Shown here one piece after another: positions 1 to 11,536 of a DNA stretch of 64,000 nt (its first letter is position 1; every line of letters starts with the position of its first letter). The stretch is from positions 2,874,916 to 2,938,915 of the forward strand of contig OZ026552.1 of NCBI GenBank assembly GCA_964020155.1, read 5' to 3'. Below the pieces are notes generated by a model. The model saw only the letters and a program-made list of their open reading frames with translations, did no database searches and had not been told where the DNA came from. Position numbers and translations under genes: made by a program. Origin of the DNA: Chondrilla cf. caribensis (lineage: Eukaryota > Porifera > Demospongiae > Chondrillida > Chondrillidae).

Positions 1-770
1 TATGATGGGACAGACTACACTGTGCAGTTGTTATGTGTTGTTTTAGTATCAACGTTGACAATAGAGAGGTAAAACTTCATCTGATTTACTCAACTAACTA
101 TATAGGATTTGGTGGTCTTACCTGGTATTTGAATGTCCATACCGTCATGAGCATGCATATGGTCTTCATGGCGTGTGCGTGTGCATGTGCATAGTAGTAT
201 AGTTAGCTAGGCCATCCCTATTAGGTGCCTAGGACAAGGAAGTAAGGGATGGCCTTGTTGATAACGAATTGCAACTGATTAACAAGTATTTACTGTACAT
301 AGGTCCATGTTATATGCATGTATGCTATTAGCCGCTCTGTGTGCTATACTGTATTTTCCTCTCTCCCTGATAGGGTTGGTGTAGCTAGCTAGACTAGCAT
401 GTGTGTGTGCACATATTTATTATCATTGTTGCAATATATCTATAATATTATTCTGTTAAGGTACATTATTAGTCATATGGACCTGGTCCAATGTTCATGT
501 CTCATGTTCGGTAGGTTTGGACAATAAAGAGAAGAGTTTGGTGACATCTGATCTCTCTGGTAAATCGAAAAGAAGAAAGATGACTAGAAGATGTCTGTCT
601 TAGAAATCAGGTGAGATACGATGACACAGACTACAATGTACATTCACAATGTGTTCTCCAGTATTCTAAAATTCACAAGTACGTAAGTAAGTTTATTGAC
701 ATCCACTATTACTCAACATTCCTTACTGCTGGACAAAGAAATAGCTTAATACACTGTTGTGGTATTGTAG
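1..770. other. Non-coding sequence before the APEX1-like exon
   Basis: No exon could be supported here. The stretch is AT-rich with short GT runs. The part near 236-298 resembles the ends of the short TA-flanked elements seen later in the window. The frame open from about 611 has no recognisable similarity. The exons expected upstream of the APEX1-like exon were looked for and not found. Confidence 0.4.
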
Positions 771-883
771 GTTGGACTACAGGATGGAATGGGACAAAGC
801 TCTGAGAGAGTATTTGAAGAAACTAGACTCCACCAAACCTTTAATCTACTGTGGAGATCTCAATGTTGCACACAATCCCATAG
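771..883 (+). pseudogene. Single APEX1-like (AP endonuclease) exon, gene otherwise absent
   Basis: A tag acceptor precedes 771 and a gtatgt donor starts at 884. Between them one frame reads [13 protein letters not shown], then [16 protein letters not shown]. This matches the part of APEX1/exonuclease III that contains the catalytic GDLNVAH motif, where the Asp and Asn sit in the metal and phosphate active site. In the family this enzyme cleaves DNA 5' to abasic sites in base excision repair. Neither the preceding beta-strand exons nor the C-terminal exon with the GSDHCP motif was found in the flanking 800 bases. It is therefore probably a relic, an exon captured by duplication, or a gene whose other exons lie outside the window or in misassembled sequence. 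Identity of the exon is firm; status as a pseudogene is inference. Confidence 0.6.
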
Positions 884-1090
884 GTATGTACCTAGTGTAC
901 TGGAATGATTGATGGGTGTACTGTACATGTAGGAATAGGAACACTCGATGTGTCACAATCTAACTGAAAAGTATTCAAATCTCTAGTGGGATGAGTTTTG
1001 TATTAATTTTATATGACATTAATTGATTATCCTTAGTAGTCCAAGCAAATCAGTTACATGCTCAGTGTGTGTGTGTGTGTGTGTGTGTGC

Positions 1091-1122
<32 letters not shown>

Positions 1123-1386
1123 TCTAGGAGACTTTCTGCTCTCCTGTACGTAAGGACACTTTATCCATATTCCTGTAGATTTCACCCTAGTGACAGAAAT
1201 TCCGTTCTAGTGCAGAGAAACCGACAAGGCCATTTCCTTAAGACCATTGGTTCTAGTGGAGGAATTATCCTATGACACTGATCTACCAGTTGTAGTCATT
1301 CTTGTCATTATGATTGTTTCAAGCACTGTTACTCTACCTCCACTCCTGACCTCTGTGTACTCCCATTGTTCTGTGTACATCTTTAG
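884..1386. other. Intron-like sequence with (GT)n tract
   Basis: A (GT)n microsatellite lies at about 1063-1122. After it, 1207-1284 is open in one frame between a cag and a possible donor and could be an upstream exon of the fibronectin-III gene. No domain is visible in it, so it is not called. Confidence 0.3.
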
Positions 1387-1672
1387 ATCCAGCTCCACAG
1401 TGCCCCACGAGGGTCAAGGTGGTCTCCACTGCTTGTGGTGTGGTTGATGTGAGCTGGTTCCAACCCACCCCACCCCCTGTAGCCATGACAACAATTCACT
1501 ACTGTCCAACCTCATCCCCACTCTGTGGTAACTCCACCAGTTGTACTGGCACTAATTGTACTGTCAGTGAACTGGAGCCAAAGACAAAGTATGTGTTCAC
1601 TGTCACTGCTGATCACAACTGTGTGGCCGAGTGGGACTGTAGTGGGAACAACATCACTCACACTACAGGTTG
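1387..1672 (+). CDS. Exon encoding a fibronectin type III domain
   Basis: An acceptor (tttag) ends at 1386 and a gtgagt donor begins at 1673. The open frame starts phase 1 (D-PAPQCPTRV) and runs through VDVSWFQPT, an internal Cys pair region, ELEPKTKYVFTVTA and DHNC. The conserved Trp in the B strand and the L-P/K-Y-F-V pattern before the F/G strands are typical of an Ig-like fibronectin III fold, an extracellular adhesion or receptor module. Extra cysteines suggest a disulfide-rich extracellular version. A weaker donor at 1669 would make the exon symmetric phase 1-1, as is usual for shuffled FN3 exons. A short exon from about 2049, starting with the same D-P phase, or the hydrophobic frame near 2100-2170 could follow. 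Host protein not recognised. Confidence 0.55.
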
Positions 1673-4008
1673 GTGAGTGTGCCCCAGGAAGGGGAGATTT
1701 ATGGTGTACAGACACCAACATCAAACCATCAACAAACTGATATTGCTTAAGATAGCAGAAAATGGTGTCGATCCATTGAGCAGGATCACTGAGGAGACAC
1801 CACCTTCTACACTGAACCCCTCCATCCCCTCAAGGGTGGTCAGTTTGAGTGCTGTCACTATTAGAGTTCTATACTTGACATACACTGTTAGTTGTACTCT
1901 GTTATAAGCTGTACTGAGGACAGAGTCTCCCACTACAGTTGTGTAGTGTATGGTAATGTGATCATGTGACGAGCACATGATGCAGCCAATGTACTCCTAG
2001 GAATCCCTGCCATCCCAATCAACAAGGACTGTCTCCTCTTTCCTACAGATCCATGTTCTGTATCCTTGGTGACCTCCAGCCCATGGCAGTGGGGTACCAT
2101 GTACTTGTAGCAGTCAACATCTTCTTGTTAGTAGTCGTGTACTATCTAGCTGTGACTAAACTGGTTTTGTAGAGTGTAATGTTTTGTATACAGCAGAGTT
2201 TTATGAATGATGAAAAAGACCACATAGGTATGTACATGTACGGCAGATTGTTCCTTTGAAGGAATTGAGGGATATATGAAGTGGAACTCTTCAATAGCAT
2301 GCATCGATTCATACCATATGATACATATATATCCATGTATGGACCATTGCTTATGATTGTATTCAGTGAACCCTTTTAATCCAGAGGTGAGCATCTGCTC
2401 TACTGATGTAAATGTGTGGCTTAAAAGCACTATATATTACAATAATAAGTCCTTCCACTCTATATTATTGCCAATTAAGCTGGGTAGTCAGATTACAAAC
2501 CTTGTTTTATAGTTAAAAGTGGTTGTCATATAAGTAGTCTTGGTGATACTCTTAACTTGATGAGATGCATCATGAATCAAACTTTATACTGATGAGCACA
2601 CAGGTAACTTTACATTGAAATTGTGATTGCTGCAAGCTCAAGTGTTCGTACAATAAGGCAATGCACTTCCACGGTGTGGGGCATGTTGATGCATATGCTA
2701 TTGTAGATTGCTATCTTCTGAAGTATACATTTCCTCTTTGTTTTTTTTTTCCTAGAAGATTACCTAAAACAACTTGCTGACCTTTGTCAGTGTGCGTGCG
2801 TGCTTGTGTTTATAACTAAACAAGTTTATGTACTGTTGACCGACAGGGTGTTTGTGGTATGATATTACGTAAGATCGTTCTATAAGAAGTAGCGAGGGAC
2901 ATCTGAAGGGGAATACCCCACGGTAACTCTCACTTCGGCTCACGAATCCTTGTTCCAGTTGTCTTCGTCTTGTCGAAAGGTGATTTCGAACAAATTTATG
3001 TGTAGACACGTGTATGGAATGAGCCTATCTTTGTTTCTTTGTCGTTCATCACTATAATCAGGTAGTAGCTACACCAAGTATGTCAGAATCCGATCCACTC
3101 ATCTTGGTATGAAGATGGCGGAGTAGATAACGTGGCGTTTTATTTAGTGGTATACTGAGTGATCTGTATTGCAGTAAATAAGATCGATTCTATGTCGTAC
3201 CTAACGTGTTGCGGACTCTTTAAAGTGCAATTGTATTTTGGTCTCATTGTTATAATCCAGCTTGGATTTAATCTGGCGTAGCCGACCCTTGATCAGCCAT
3301 GTTATTTTGTTCGAGCGGAAAGGGTCTGGTCTGGTCTGGAACCTATTTCTGTACACAGCGCAGGAATTTGTGCGCCCAATCAGATTGCAGCCTTTTAGAT
3401 GCATAAAAATGTGAACGACTAATGGTGGCCCATTTCCAGTATAGAAGTGTAGTTTGATTATCGTTGACTTTCTAAGTCTGTGAAAACCACCCGCTTACGT
3501 AAATTCAGTCGGTGCTATCTATCTCTTCGTATCATATTGGGGGTAGCGGTTTCCCTTTTGTGACAAATCTCAAAACATATAGCTGTTTGCTTCAGAATTC
3601 GAATTTCTTTTATAGTTAAAGCTTGTAATGGGTCTGGCTCCACTAGACCATTCCATACCCTCATGCACCATGACTCTAGTCCAGTGTACTGGTTATTTTT
3701 ATTATGATAAACCTTTGGGGTTTTGGGAGCGTTTAGAAACATAGTTCTATCAATCCTAAACGTTCCACCCCCGAGGGTCATCATCAGTAGGATGGCTATG
3801 ATAGGTTTCTAACTGCTCCCAAAAGCCAAAAGGTTTATGAAACAAAAGATGAGTTGAACGCAGCAAGAATTCCTTAATATGGTACTGGTTATCCTCATCT
3901 ACCACGTGAGGACATGGACACTGTACAGTAATAGTAGTTACAGCAAACATTTAGCTGTTCATACCTGTCCTGGTTGGTAGTTTATCTTGTTATTCTGATC
4001 TTCTGTAG
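1673..4008. other. Mostly non-coding; possible terminal exon with membrane segment
   Basis: A cctacag acceptor ends at about 2048. After it, one frame ends with a run of about 18 hydrophobic residues (VNIFLLVVVYYLAV) and a stop near 2172, which could be a transmembrane C terminus of the fibronectin gene. No phase check was possible. From 2860 to 3780 there are open frames on the minus strand with more CpG than the surroundings but no recognisable domain. An imperfect inverted repeat lies at 3707-3845. Confidence 0.3.
3707..3845. repeat. Fold-back (inverted) repeat
   Basis: The arm at about 3707-3742 (aaacctttggggttttggg then agcgtttagaaac) is nearly the reverse complement of 3805-3838 (ggtttctaactgctcccaaa then agccaaaaggttt), with a spacer of about 65 bases. 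This looks like a short fold-back element or the ends of a small MITE. Confidence 0.5.
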
Positions 4009-4143
4009 CTACTTCAACACCAGATCATATCTGAGGGTGTTACCAGTACAGGGAGACCACTCACTGCTGTATTCAGCAAAGCTGTTTGCTTTTCGGATTC
4101 TGCAGTGAAATGGCTCTCAACAGTGAGGTACATCCGAAGACAG
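4009..4143 (+). CDS. Unassigned exon, 45 codons
   Basis: An acceptor (ttctgtag) ends at 4008 and a gtgagt donor starts at 4144. The 135 bases between are open only in phase 0 (LLQHQIISEGVTSTGRPL onward to RYIRRQ). A further open stretch follows another cag at about 4277 (SALSGGLTSCPAISV), also phase 0, and could be the next exon. The product was not recognised. It does not share the phase 1 of the microexon array that follows, so it probably belongs to another gene. Confidence 0.35.
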
Positions 4144-4847
4144 GTGAGTTTCTATGAAAGATTACAATATTTATAAATGCAAGCCAGTAAGGGTGTACCT
4201 ATGAAACAGTGAAAATGATTAATGATAGAGGAAGATGTACCCTCCTGACTGAGGACCTTCCTGGGTTGTGTTACAGTCCGCTCTCTCTGGAGGGCTGACC
4301 AGCTGCCCAGCTATCAGTGTCAGCTTAGCTGAGGGGGTCAAAATATGCTGTTGTTACTGTATTATAAGATCATTATAAATACCCACTAGCCAACTATTGA
4401 GCAACCAAACACCTAACAGATCCTGTTTGCAGTGCCTGTTCTACTTTGATTAGGATTTTGTCCTATTAAATTTTCTGTCAGTGAGTGACTATTTATATTA
4501 TGTCTTAGAGTACACGACGAAAATTGATTTTGTTTTTTTGCACGATCGATTGTGTGTTTATGCATGATCCATGCACAAAGTTCCCTCTGTTAGAAAAAAA
4601 TCCTGTAATGTCGCGTGCAAGTATATAGATACTACTTGATTGTGTGTTTGCAGACAATCCATGCGCAATGGTCGTGCTGTTAGAAAAATACCCTGTACTG
4701 TCATGTGCGAGTAGATACTACTCGATTGTGTGTTCGTGCAAGATCCATACATGCAGGTTGGAAGTGTTAGGGAAGAAAACCTTAGGCCTGTCAGCATAAA
4801 GTAAGGAAAGAAGAACTAAACAGTGCAAACTGAGCCTATTTTCATTA

Positions 4848-5022
4848 CAGTGAAGCCTCTCTAATCCGACACTCAATGGGACCTGAGAATAATGTTGGAT
4901 TAGGAGGTTGTTGGATTATGGAGTGCCTCTTACCATACTTATGTATGGTGACTGTACCTCATATAATGGTCGAATTAGAGAGAATGTTGGATTATAGAGG
5001 TGTCAGATTAGCGAGGCTTCAC
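4848..5022. mobile_element. MITE, family A (pogo/Tc1-like ends, TA target)
   Basis: The element begins cagtgaagcctctctaatcc and ends with the inverted copy (gattagcgaggcttcact), with TA on both sides. Internally it has inverted subrepeats (ttggattagga, ttggattatgg, cgaattagagag). Related elements lie at 22237-22411, 35013-35186 and 35459-35633. The terminal pattern CAGTRRAACCTCTCT with TA target sites is typical of non-autonomous Tc1/mariner/pogo-class elements; the class assignment is from general knowledge. Confidence 0.6.
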
Positions 5023-5229
5023 TATATTTTGTACTTTTGTATTACCTATGGTTGATCACTGTAACGTTGTGCTTGACTGGGATGGTGTGAACTAAGCTGA
5101 CTAGAACTTTATGTCTACCTGACCAATTCATATCATACTGCTACACCCTTGACAGTACAAAATCCTCTTACTCCCTGAACACTCTGTGACCACCATTTTT
5201 ACGTGTGTATGTATGTGTATTATGCATAC

Positions 5230-5438
5230 TTATCGTATAGCAGGAAATTTTCGTTGGACAAAATTTCACAGATTTCACAGTTGGCCTAACATCCACGAAA
5301 AAAATTCCACGAATTAAGCATAATTGTGTTCTTGTTCTGCACTGTAAGCCAGCATCTGCAAAATATTTATCAGGAAATTTTAATGTTTGCAGCCATCCGC
5401 GAAAATTTTGTCCCATGAAAATTTCCCACTATATGGTA
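5230..5438. mobile_element. MITE, family B (GTATAGNGGGAAATTTTC ends)
   Basis: The left end reads cgtatagcaggaaattttcg and the right end is its inverted counterpart (gaaaatttcccactatatgg). Internal blocks such as ggcctaacatccacg and gcagccatccgcgaaaat are shared with the better preserved copy at 18291-18442. It is highly palindromic and has no coding capacity. Confidence 0.6.
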
Positions 5439-5454
5439 TTTGTTTCATATTATT

Positions 5455-8400
5455 TTGTGACCTACCTAACTTGAGCCTATGTCTCATCCACCACTCCCAC
5501 TCATTCCATCCTCTCCTGGTAATGTACACACTGCACAGTACCAATGTACAGTATTGTTGTATGTCATATGATATGACCAAGACTATCATACGTAATTCCT
5601 ACTTGAATAGTTGGTCTACACTCTGTGTGTGCATGCATGTGTGTTGTGTGGAACCTCATTTCTATTCTACGTAATGTATGTACATCAGTATATTAGTCTG
5701 TGATGTGTAGTTGTGTTCCAGTATTTCCTTACTATTAGTTCATTGTTGTTATTTTTGTATTTAATCTATTTCTGTTTCCATTGCAATGTTTTATGATGTT
5801 ATTCTATCTTATTTGCAGGGAAGGAATATTGGAGAGGATGTAAGTTTCCCACAACTCACACTGTACATAGGTGTGCAGGTTATGTATTTGTTTGTGTATG
5901 TAGGTGTGTACGTACAAGTGTGCATGTGACCAAACCACCACTCACACAGTCAATGACTCCATTCTTCCTAATTTTACGTACTATACTCAGTACTAATTTA
6001 CCTTTTTACTCTGAACTCTTTATATACACCATTTGTATGCATGTGTATATATGCACACTGATATGTTTGTACATACAGTATTTGTGTACATGTGTGTGGT
6101 AATCTACAGTATATCTCCCAATACTCTACACACAGTATGTACGTAGTATTTTATAATGTCATTTATATCCCAACTTATGTACATCAGTGTAATGTAACCC
6201 TAGGCCACACCCAAAATAATTTCCTCTAGTGGATAAGAGATGTTAACACATGTCCCTTCAAGATCGCATAGTAAACAGTCAGTCTGGACATTCCAATGTA
6301 CGACTGTGTGTAATGTATGATTGAGGAGCAATGTATTATAATTGTGTCTGTTTCCAGAGAGTACCTAACCCGAACCTACGTATGGCTCATTCCCACTCAA
6401 CACTCAAATTCTAATTGAGTAGTGATGTATTATAATTGTGTCTGTTTCTACCTAACACAAACCTATGTCTCATCCACCACTCCCACTCATTCCATCCTCT
6501 CCTGGTAATGTACACACTGTACAGTACCAATGTACAGTATTGTTGTATGTCATATGATGTGACCAAGACTATCATAATTCCTACTTGAATAGTTGGTCTA
6601 CACTCTGTGTGTGCATGCATGTGTGTTGTGTGTAAACTCATTTCTATTCTCCATAGTGTATGTACATCAGTCTATTAGTCCATGATGTGTAGTTGTGTTC
6701 CAGTATTTCCTTACTATTAGTTCATTATTGCTATTGTTGTATTTAATCTATTTCTGTTTACATTGCAATGTTTTATGATGTTCTCCTATCTTATTTGCAG
6801 TGTTGGAGGAAATGGAGAGAGAATGTAAGTTTCCCACAACTCACACTGTACATAGGTGAACAGGTTGTTTATATGTTTGTGTATGTAGGTGTGTACGTAC
6901 AAGTGTGCATGTGACCAAACCACCACTCACACAGTCAATGACTCCATTCTTCCTAATTTACGTCCTATACTCAGTACTAATGTACCTTTACTCTCCGAAC
7001 TCTTTATATACACCATGTGTATGCATGTGTATATATACACACTGATATGTTTGTACATACAGTATTTGTGTACATGTGTGTGGTAATCTACAGTATATCT
7101 CCCAATACTCTACACACAGTATGTACGTAGTATTTTATAATGTCATTTATATCCCAACTTATGTACATCAGTGTAATGTAACCCTAGGCCACACCCAAAA
7201 TAATTTCCTCTAGTGGATAAGAGATGTTAACACGTGTCCCTTCAAGATCTCGTAGTAAACAGTCAGTCTGGACATTCCAATGTACGACTGTGTGTAATGT
7301 ATGATTGAGGAGCAATGTATTATAATTGTGTCTGTTTCCAGAGAGTACCTAACCTGAACCTACGTATGGCTCATTCCCACTCAACACTCAAATTGTAATT
7401 GAGTAGTGATGTATTATAATTGTGTCTGTTTCTACCTAACACAAACCTATGTCTCATCCACCACTCCCACTCATTCCATCCTCTCCTGGTAATGTACACA
7501 CTGTACAGTACCAATGTACAGTATTGTTGTGTGTCATATGATGTGACCAAGACTATCATAATTCCTACTTGAATAGTTGGTCTACACTCTGTGTGTGCAT
7601 GCATGTGTGTTGTGTGTAAACTCATTTCTATTCTCCATAGTGTATGTACATCAGTCTATTAGTCCATGATGTGTAGTTGTGTTCCAGTATTTCCTTACTA
7701 TTAGTTCATTATTGCTATTGTTGTATTTAATCTATTTCTGTTTACATTGCAATGTTTTATGATGTTCTCCTATCTTATTTGCAGTGGAGAAGGAAATGAA
7801 GAGAGAATGTAAGTTTCCCACAACTCACACTGTACATAGGTGAACAGGTTGTTTATATGTTTGTGTATGTAGGTGTGTACGTACAAGTGTGCATGTGACC
7901 AAACCACCACTCACACAGTCAATGACTCCATTCTTCCTAATTTACGTCCTATACTCAGTACTAATGTACCTTTACTCTCCGAACTCTTTATATACACCAT
8001 GTGTATGCATGTGTATATATACACACTGATATGTTTGTACATACAGTATTTGTGTACATGTGTGTGGTAATCTACAGTATATCTCCCAATACTCTACACA
8101 CAGTATGTACGTAGTATTTTATAATGTCATTTATATCCCAACTTATGTACATCAGTGTAATGTAACCCTAGGCCACACCCAAAATAATTTCCTCTAGTGG
8201 ATAAGAGATGTTAACACGTGTCCCTTCAAGATCTCGTAGTAAACAGTCAGTCTGGACATTCCAATGTACGACTGTGTGTAATGTATGATTGAGGAGCAAT
8301 GTATTATAATTGTGTCTGTTTCCAGAGAGTACCTAACCTGAACCTACGTATGGCTCATTCCCACTCAACACTCAAATTGTAATTGAGTAGTGATGTATTA

Positions 8401-11400
8401 TAATTGTGTCTGTTTCTACCTAACACAAACCTATGTCTCATCCACCATTCCCACTCATTCCATCCTCTCCTGGTAATGTACACACTGTACAGTACCCATG
8501 TACAGTATTGTTGTGTGTCATATGATGTGACCAAGACTATCATAATTCCTACTTGAATAGTTGGTCTACACTCTGTGTGTGCATGCATGTGTGTTGTGTG
8601 TAAACTCATTTCTATTCTCCATAGTGTATGTACATCAGTCTATTAGTCCATGATGTGTAGTTGTGTTCCAGTATTTCCTTACTATTAGTTCATTATTGCT
8701 ATTGTTGTATTTAATCTATTTCTGTTTACATTGCAATGTTTTATGATGTTCTCCTATCTTATTTGCAGTGGAGAAGGAAATGAAGAGAGAATGTAAGTTT
8801 CCCACAACTCACACTGTACATAGGTGAACAGGTTGTTTATATGTTTGTGTATGTAGGTGTGTACGTACAAGTGTGCATGTGACCAAACCACCACTCACAC
8901 AGTCAATGACTCCATTCTTCCTAATTTACGTCCTATACTCAGTACTAATGTACCTTTACTCTCCGAACTCTTTATATACACCATGTGTATGCATGTGTAT
9001 ATATACACACTGATATGTTTGTACATACAGTATTTGTGTACATGTGTGTGGTAATCTACAGTATATCTCCCAATACTCTACACACAGTATGTACGTAGTA
9101 TTTTATAATGTCATTTATATCCCAACTTATGTACATCAGTGTAATGTAACCCTAGGCCACACCCAAAATAATTTCCTCTAGTGGATAAGAGATGTTAACA
9201 CATGTCCCTTCAAGATCTCGTAGTAAACAGTCAGTCTGGACATTCCAATGTACGACTGTGTGTAATGTATGATTGAGGAGCAATGTATTATAATTGTGTC
9301 TGTTTCCAGAGAGTACCTAACCTGAACCTACGTATGGCTCATTCCCACTCAACACTCAAATTGTAATTGAGTAGAGATGTATTATAATTGTGTCTGTTTC
9401 TACCTAACACAAACCTATGTCTCATCCACCACTCCCACTCATTCCATCCTCTCCTGGTAATGTACACACTGTACAGTACCCATGTACAGTATTGTTGTAT
9501 GTCATATGATGTGACCAAGACTATCATAATTCCTACTTGAATAGTTGGTCTACACTCTGTGTGTGCATGCATGTGTGTTGTGTGTAAACTCATTTCTATT
9601 CTCCATAGTGTATGTACATCAGTCTATTAGTCCATGATGTGTAGTTGTGTTCCAGTATTTCCTTACTATTAGTTCATTATTGCTATTGTTGTATTTAATC
9701 TATTTCTGTTTACATTGCAATGTTTTATGATGTTCTCCTATCTTATTTGCAGTGTTGGAGGAAATGGAGAGAGAATGTAAGTTTCCCACAACTCACACTG
9801 TACATAGGTGAACAGGTTGTTTATATGTTTGTGTATGTAGGTGTGTACGTACAAGTGTGCATGTGACCAAACCACCACTCACACAGTCAATGACTCCATT
9901 CTTCCTAATTTACGTCCTATACTCAGTACTAATGTACCTTTACTCTCCGAACTCTTTATATACACCATGTGTATGCATGTGTATATATACACACTGATAT
10001 GTTTGTACATACAGTATTTGTGTACATGTGTGTGGTAATCTACAGTATATCTCCCAATACTCTACACACAGTATGTACGTAGTATTTTATAATGTCATTT
10101 ATATCCCAACTTATGTACATCAGTGTAATGTAACCCTAGGCCACACCCAAAATAATTTCCTCTAGTGGATAAGAGATGTTAACACGTGTCCCTTCAAGAT
10201 CTCGTAGTAAACAGTCAGTCTGGACATTCCAATGTACGACTGTGTGTAATGTATGATTGAGGAGCAATGTATTATAATTGTGTCTGTTTCCAGAGAGTAC
10301 CTAACCTGAACCTACGTATGGCTCATTCCCACTCAACACTCAAATTGTAATTGAGTAGTGATGTATTATAATTGTGTCTGTTTCTACCTAACACAAACCT
10401 ATGTCTCATCCACCACTCCCACTCATTCCATCCTCTCCTGGTAATGTACACACTGTACAGTACCCATGTACAGTATTGTTGTGTGTCATATGATGTGACC
10501 AAGACTATCATAATTCCTACTTGAATAGTTGGTCTACACTCTGTGTGTGCATGCATGTGTGTTGTGTGTAAACTCATTTCTATTCTCCATAGTGTATGTA
10601 CATCAGTCTATTAGTCCATGATGTGTAGTTGTGTTCCAGTATTTCCTTACTATTAGTTCATTATTGCTATTGTTGTATTTAATCTATTTCTGTTTACATT
10701 GCAATGTTTTATGATGTTCTCCTATCTTATTTGCAGTGGAGGAGGAAATGGAGAGAGAATGTAAGTTTCCCACAAATCACACTGTACATAGGTGAACAGG
10801 TTGTTTATATGTTTGTGTATGTAGGTGTGTACGTACAAGTGTGCATGTGACCAAACCACCACTCACACAGTCAATGACTCCATTCTTCCTAATTTACGTC
10901 CTATACTCAGTACTAATGTACCTTTACTCTCCGAACTCTTTATATACACCATGTGTATGCATGTGTATATATACACACTGATATGTTTGTACATACAGTA
11001 TTTGTGTACATGTGTGTGGTAATCTACAGTATATCTCCCAATACTCTACACACAGTATGTACGTAGTATTTTATAATGTCATTTATATCCCAACTTATGT
11101 ACATCAGTGTAATGTAACCCTAGGCCACACCCAAAATAATTTCCTCTAGTGGATAAGAGATGTTAACACATGTCCCTTCAAGATCTCGTAGTAAACAGTC
11201 AGTCTGGACATTCCAATGTACGACTGTGTGTAATGTATGATTGAGGAGCAATGTATTATAATTGTGTCTGTTTCCAGAGAGTACCTAACCTGAACCTACG
11301 TATGGCTCATTCCCACTCAACACTCAAATTGTAATTGAGTAGTGATGTATTATAATTGTGTCTGTTTCTACCTAACACAAACCTATGTCTCATCCACCAC

Positions 11401-11440
11401 TCCCACTCATTCCGTCCTCTCCCGGTAATGTACACACTGT
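5455..11440 (+). repeat. Tandem array of 984-bp units, six copies plus 3' partial
   Basis: The same sequence recurs with an exact 984-base step from about 6455 (6455, 7439, 8423, 9407, 10391, 11375). A slightly diverged first unit of about 994 bases starts near 5461. Units 2 to 6 are nearly identical by eye, with only a handful of substitutions per kilobase. The last unit breaks off near 11440, after which only the acceptor/exon part is recognisable and diverged. Each unit holds one polypyrimidine tract, a ttgcag acceptor, a 21-24 nt exon and a gtaag donor. The short ORFs repeated in every unit (65 and 84 codons) are copies of repeat sequence, not separate genes. Confidence 0.9.
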
Positions 11441-11536
11441 CACCAATCAATTTCTTCATGTTTGTATTACAATGTTTTATTGTTTATTATTATTATTTTT
11501 ACTGTTTATTTGCAGGGAATAAAGAGGGGAGAAAAG
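5819..11536 (+). CDS. Seven microexons (21-24 nt), one per repeat unit
   Basis: Microexons lie at 5819-5839 (21 nt), 6801-6824, 7785-7808, 8769-8792, 9753-9776, 10737-10760 (24 nt each) and 11516-11536 (21 nt). Each is preceded by ttatttgcag or tttatttgcag and followed by gtaagt (gtaaat at the last). Read in phase 1, all are open and join each other: x-KEYWRG, then L-LEEMERE, L-EKEMKRE twice, L-LEEMERE, L-EEEMERE, then W-NKEGRK. This would give an 8-residue charged, helix-like repeat. Phase 1 also joins the last microexon to the DEATH-fold exon at 13070. Phase 2 is open too, while phase 0 has a stop in copies 2 and 3. No transcript evidence is available, so use of these exons is inference from splice sites, phase and length conservation. 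Whether one, some or all are included in an mRNA cannot be told. Confidence 0.5.

Larger units (their letters stand above)
4144..5454. other. Non-coding stretch with two MITEs
   Basis: Apart from the possible small exon near 4278 and the two elements listed at 4848-5022 and 5230-5438, the stretch is AT-rich. It carries a loose duplication around 4545-4780, where a motif with tgtgtgtttgcagacaatcc or a variant recurs three times. Confidence 0.35.

Noticed and set aside
6411..11022. Repeated 65-codon (+) and 84-codon (-) open frames, one per 984-bp unit
   Set aside because: They are identical because the repeat unit is identical. They have no homology, and they sit in the introns around the microexons.
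11278..11332. Second possible exon in each 984-bp unit (after tgtttccag, before gtaattgag)
   Set aside because: It is open in one phase only, its length is not a multiple of three, and the donor is weak.
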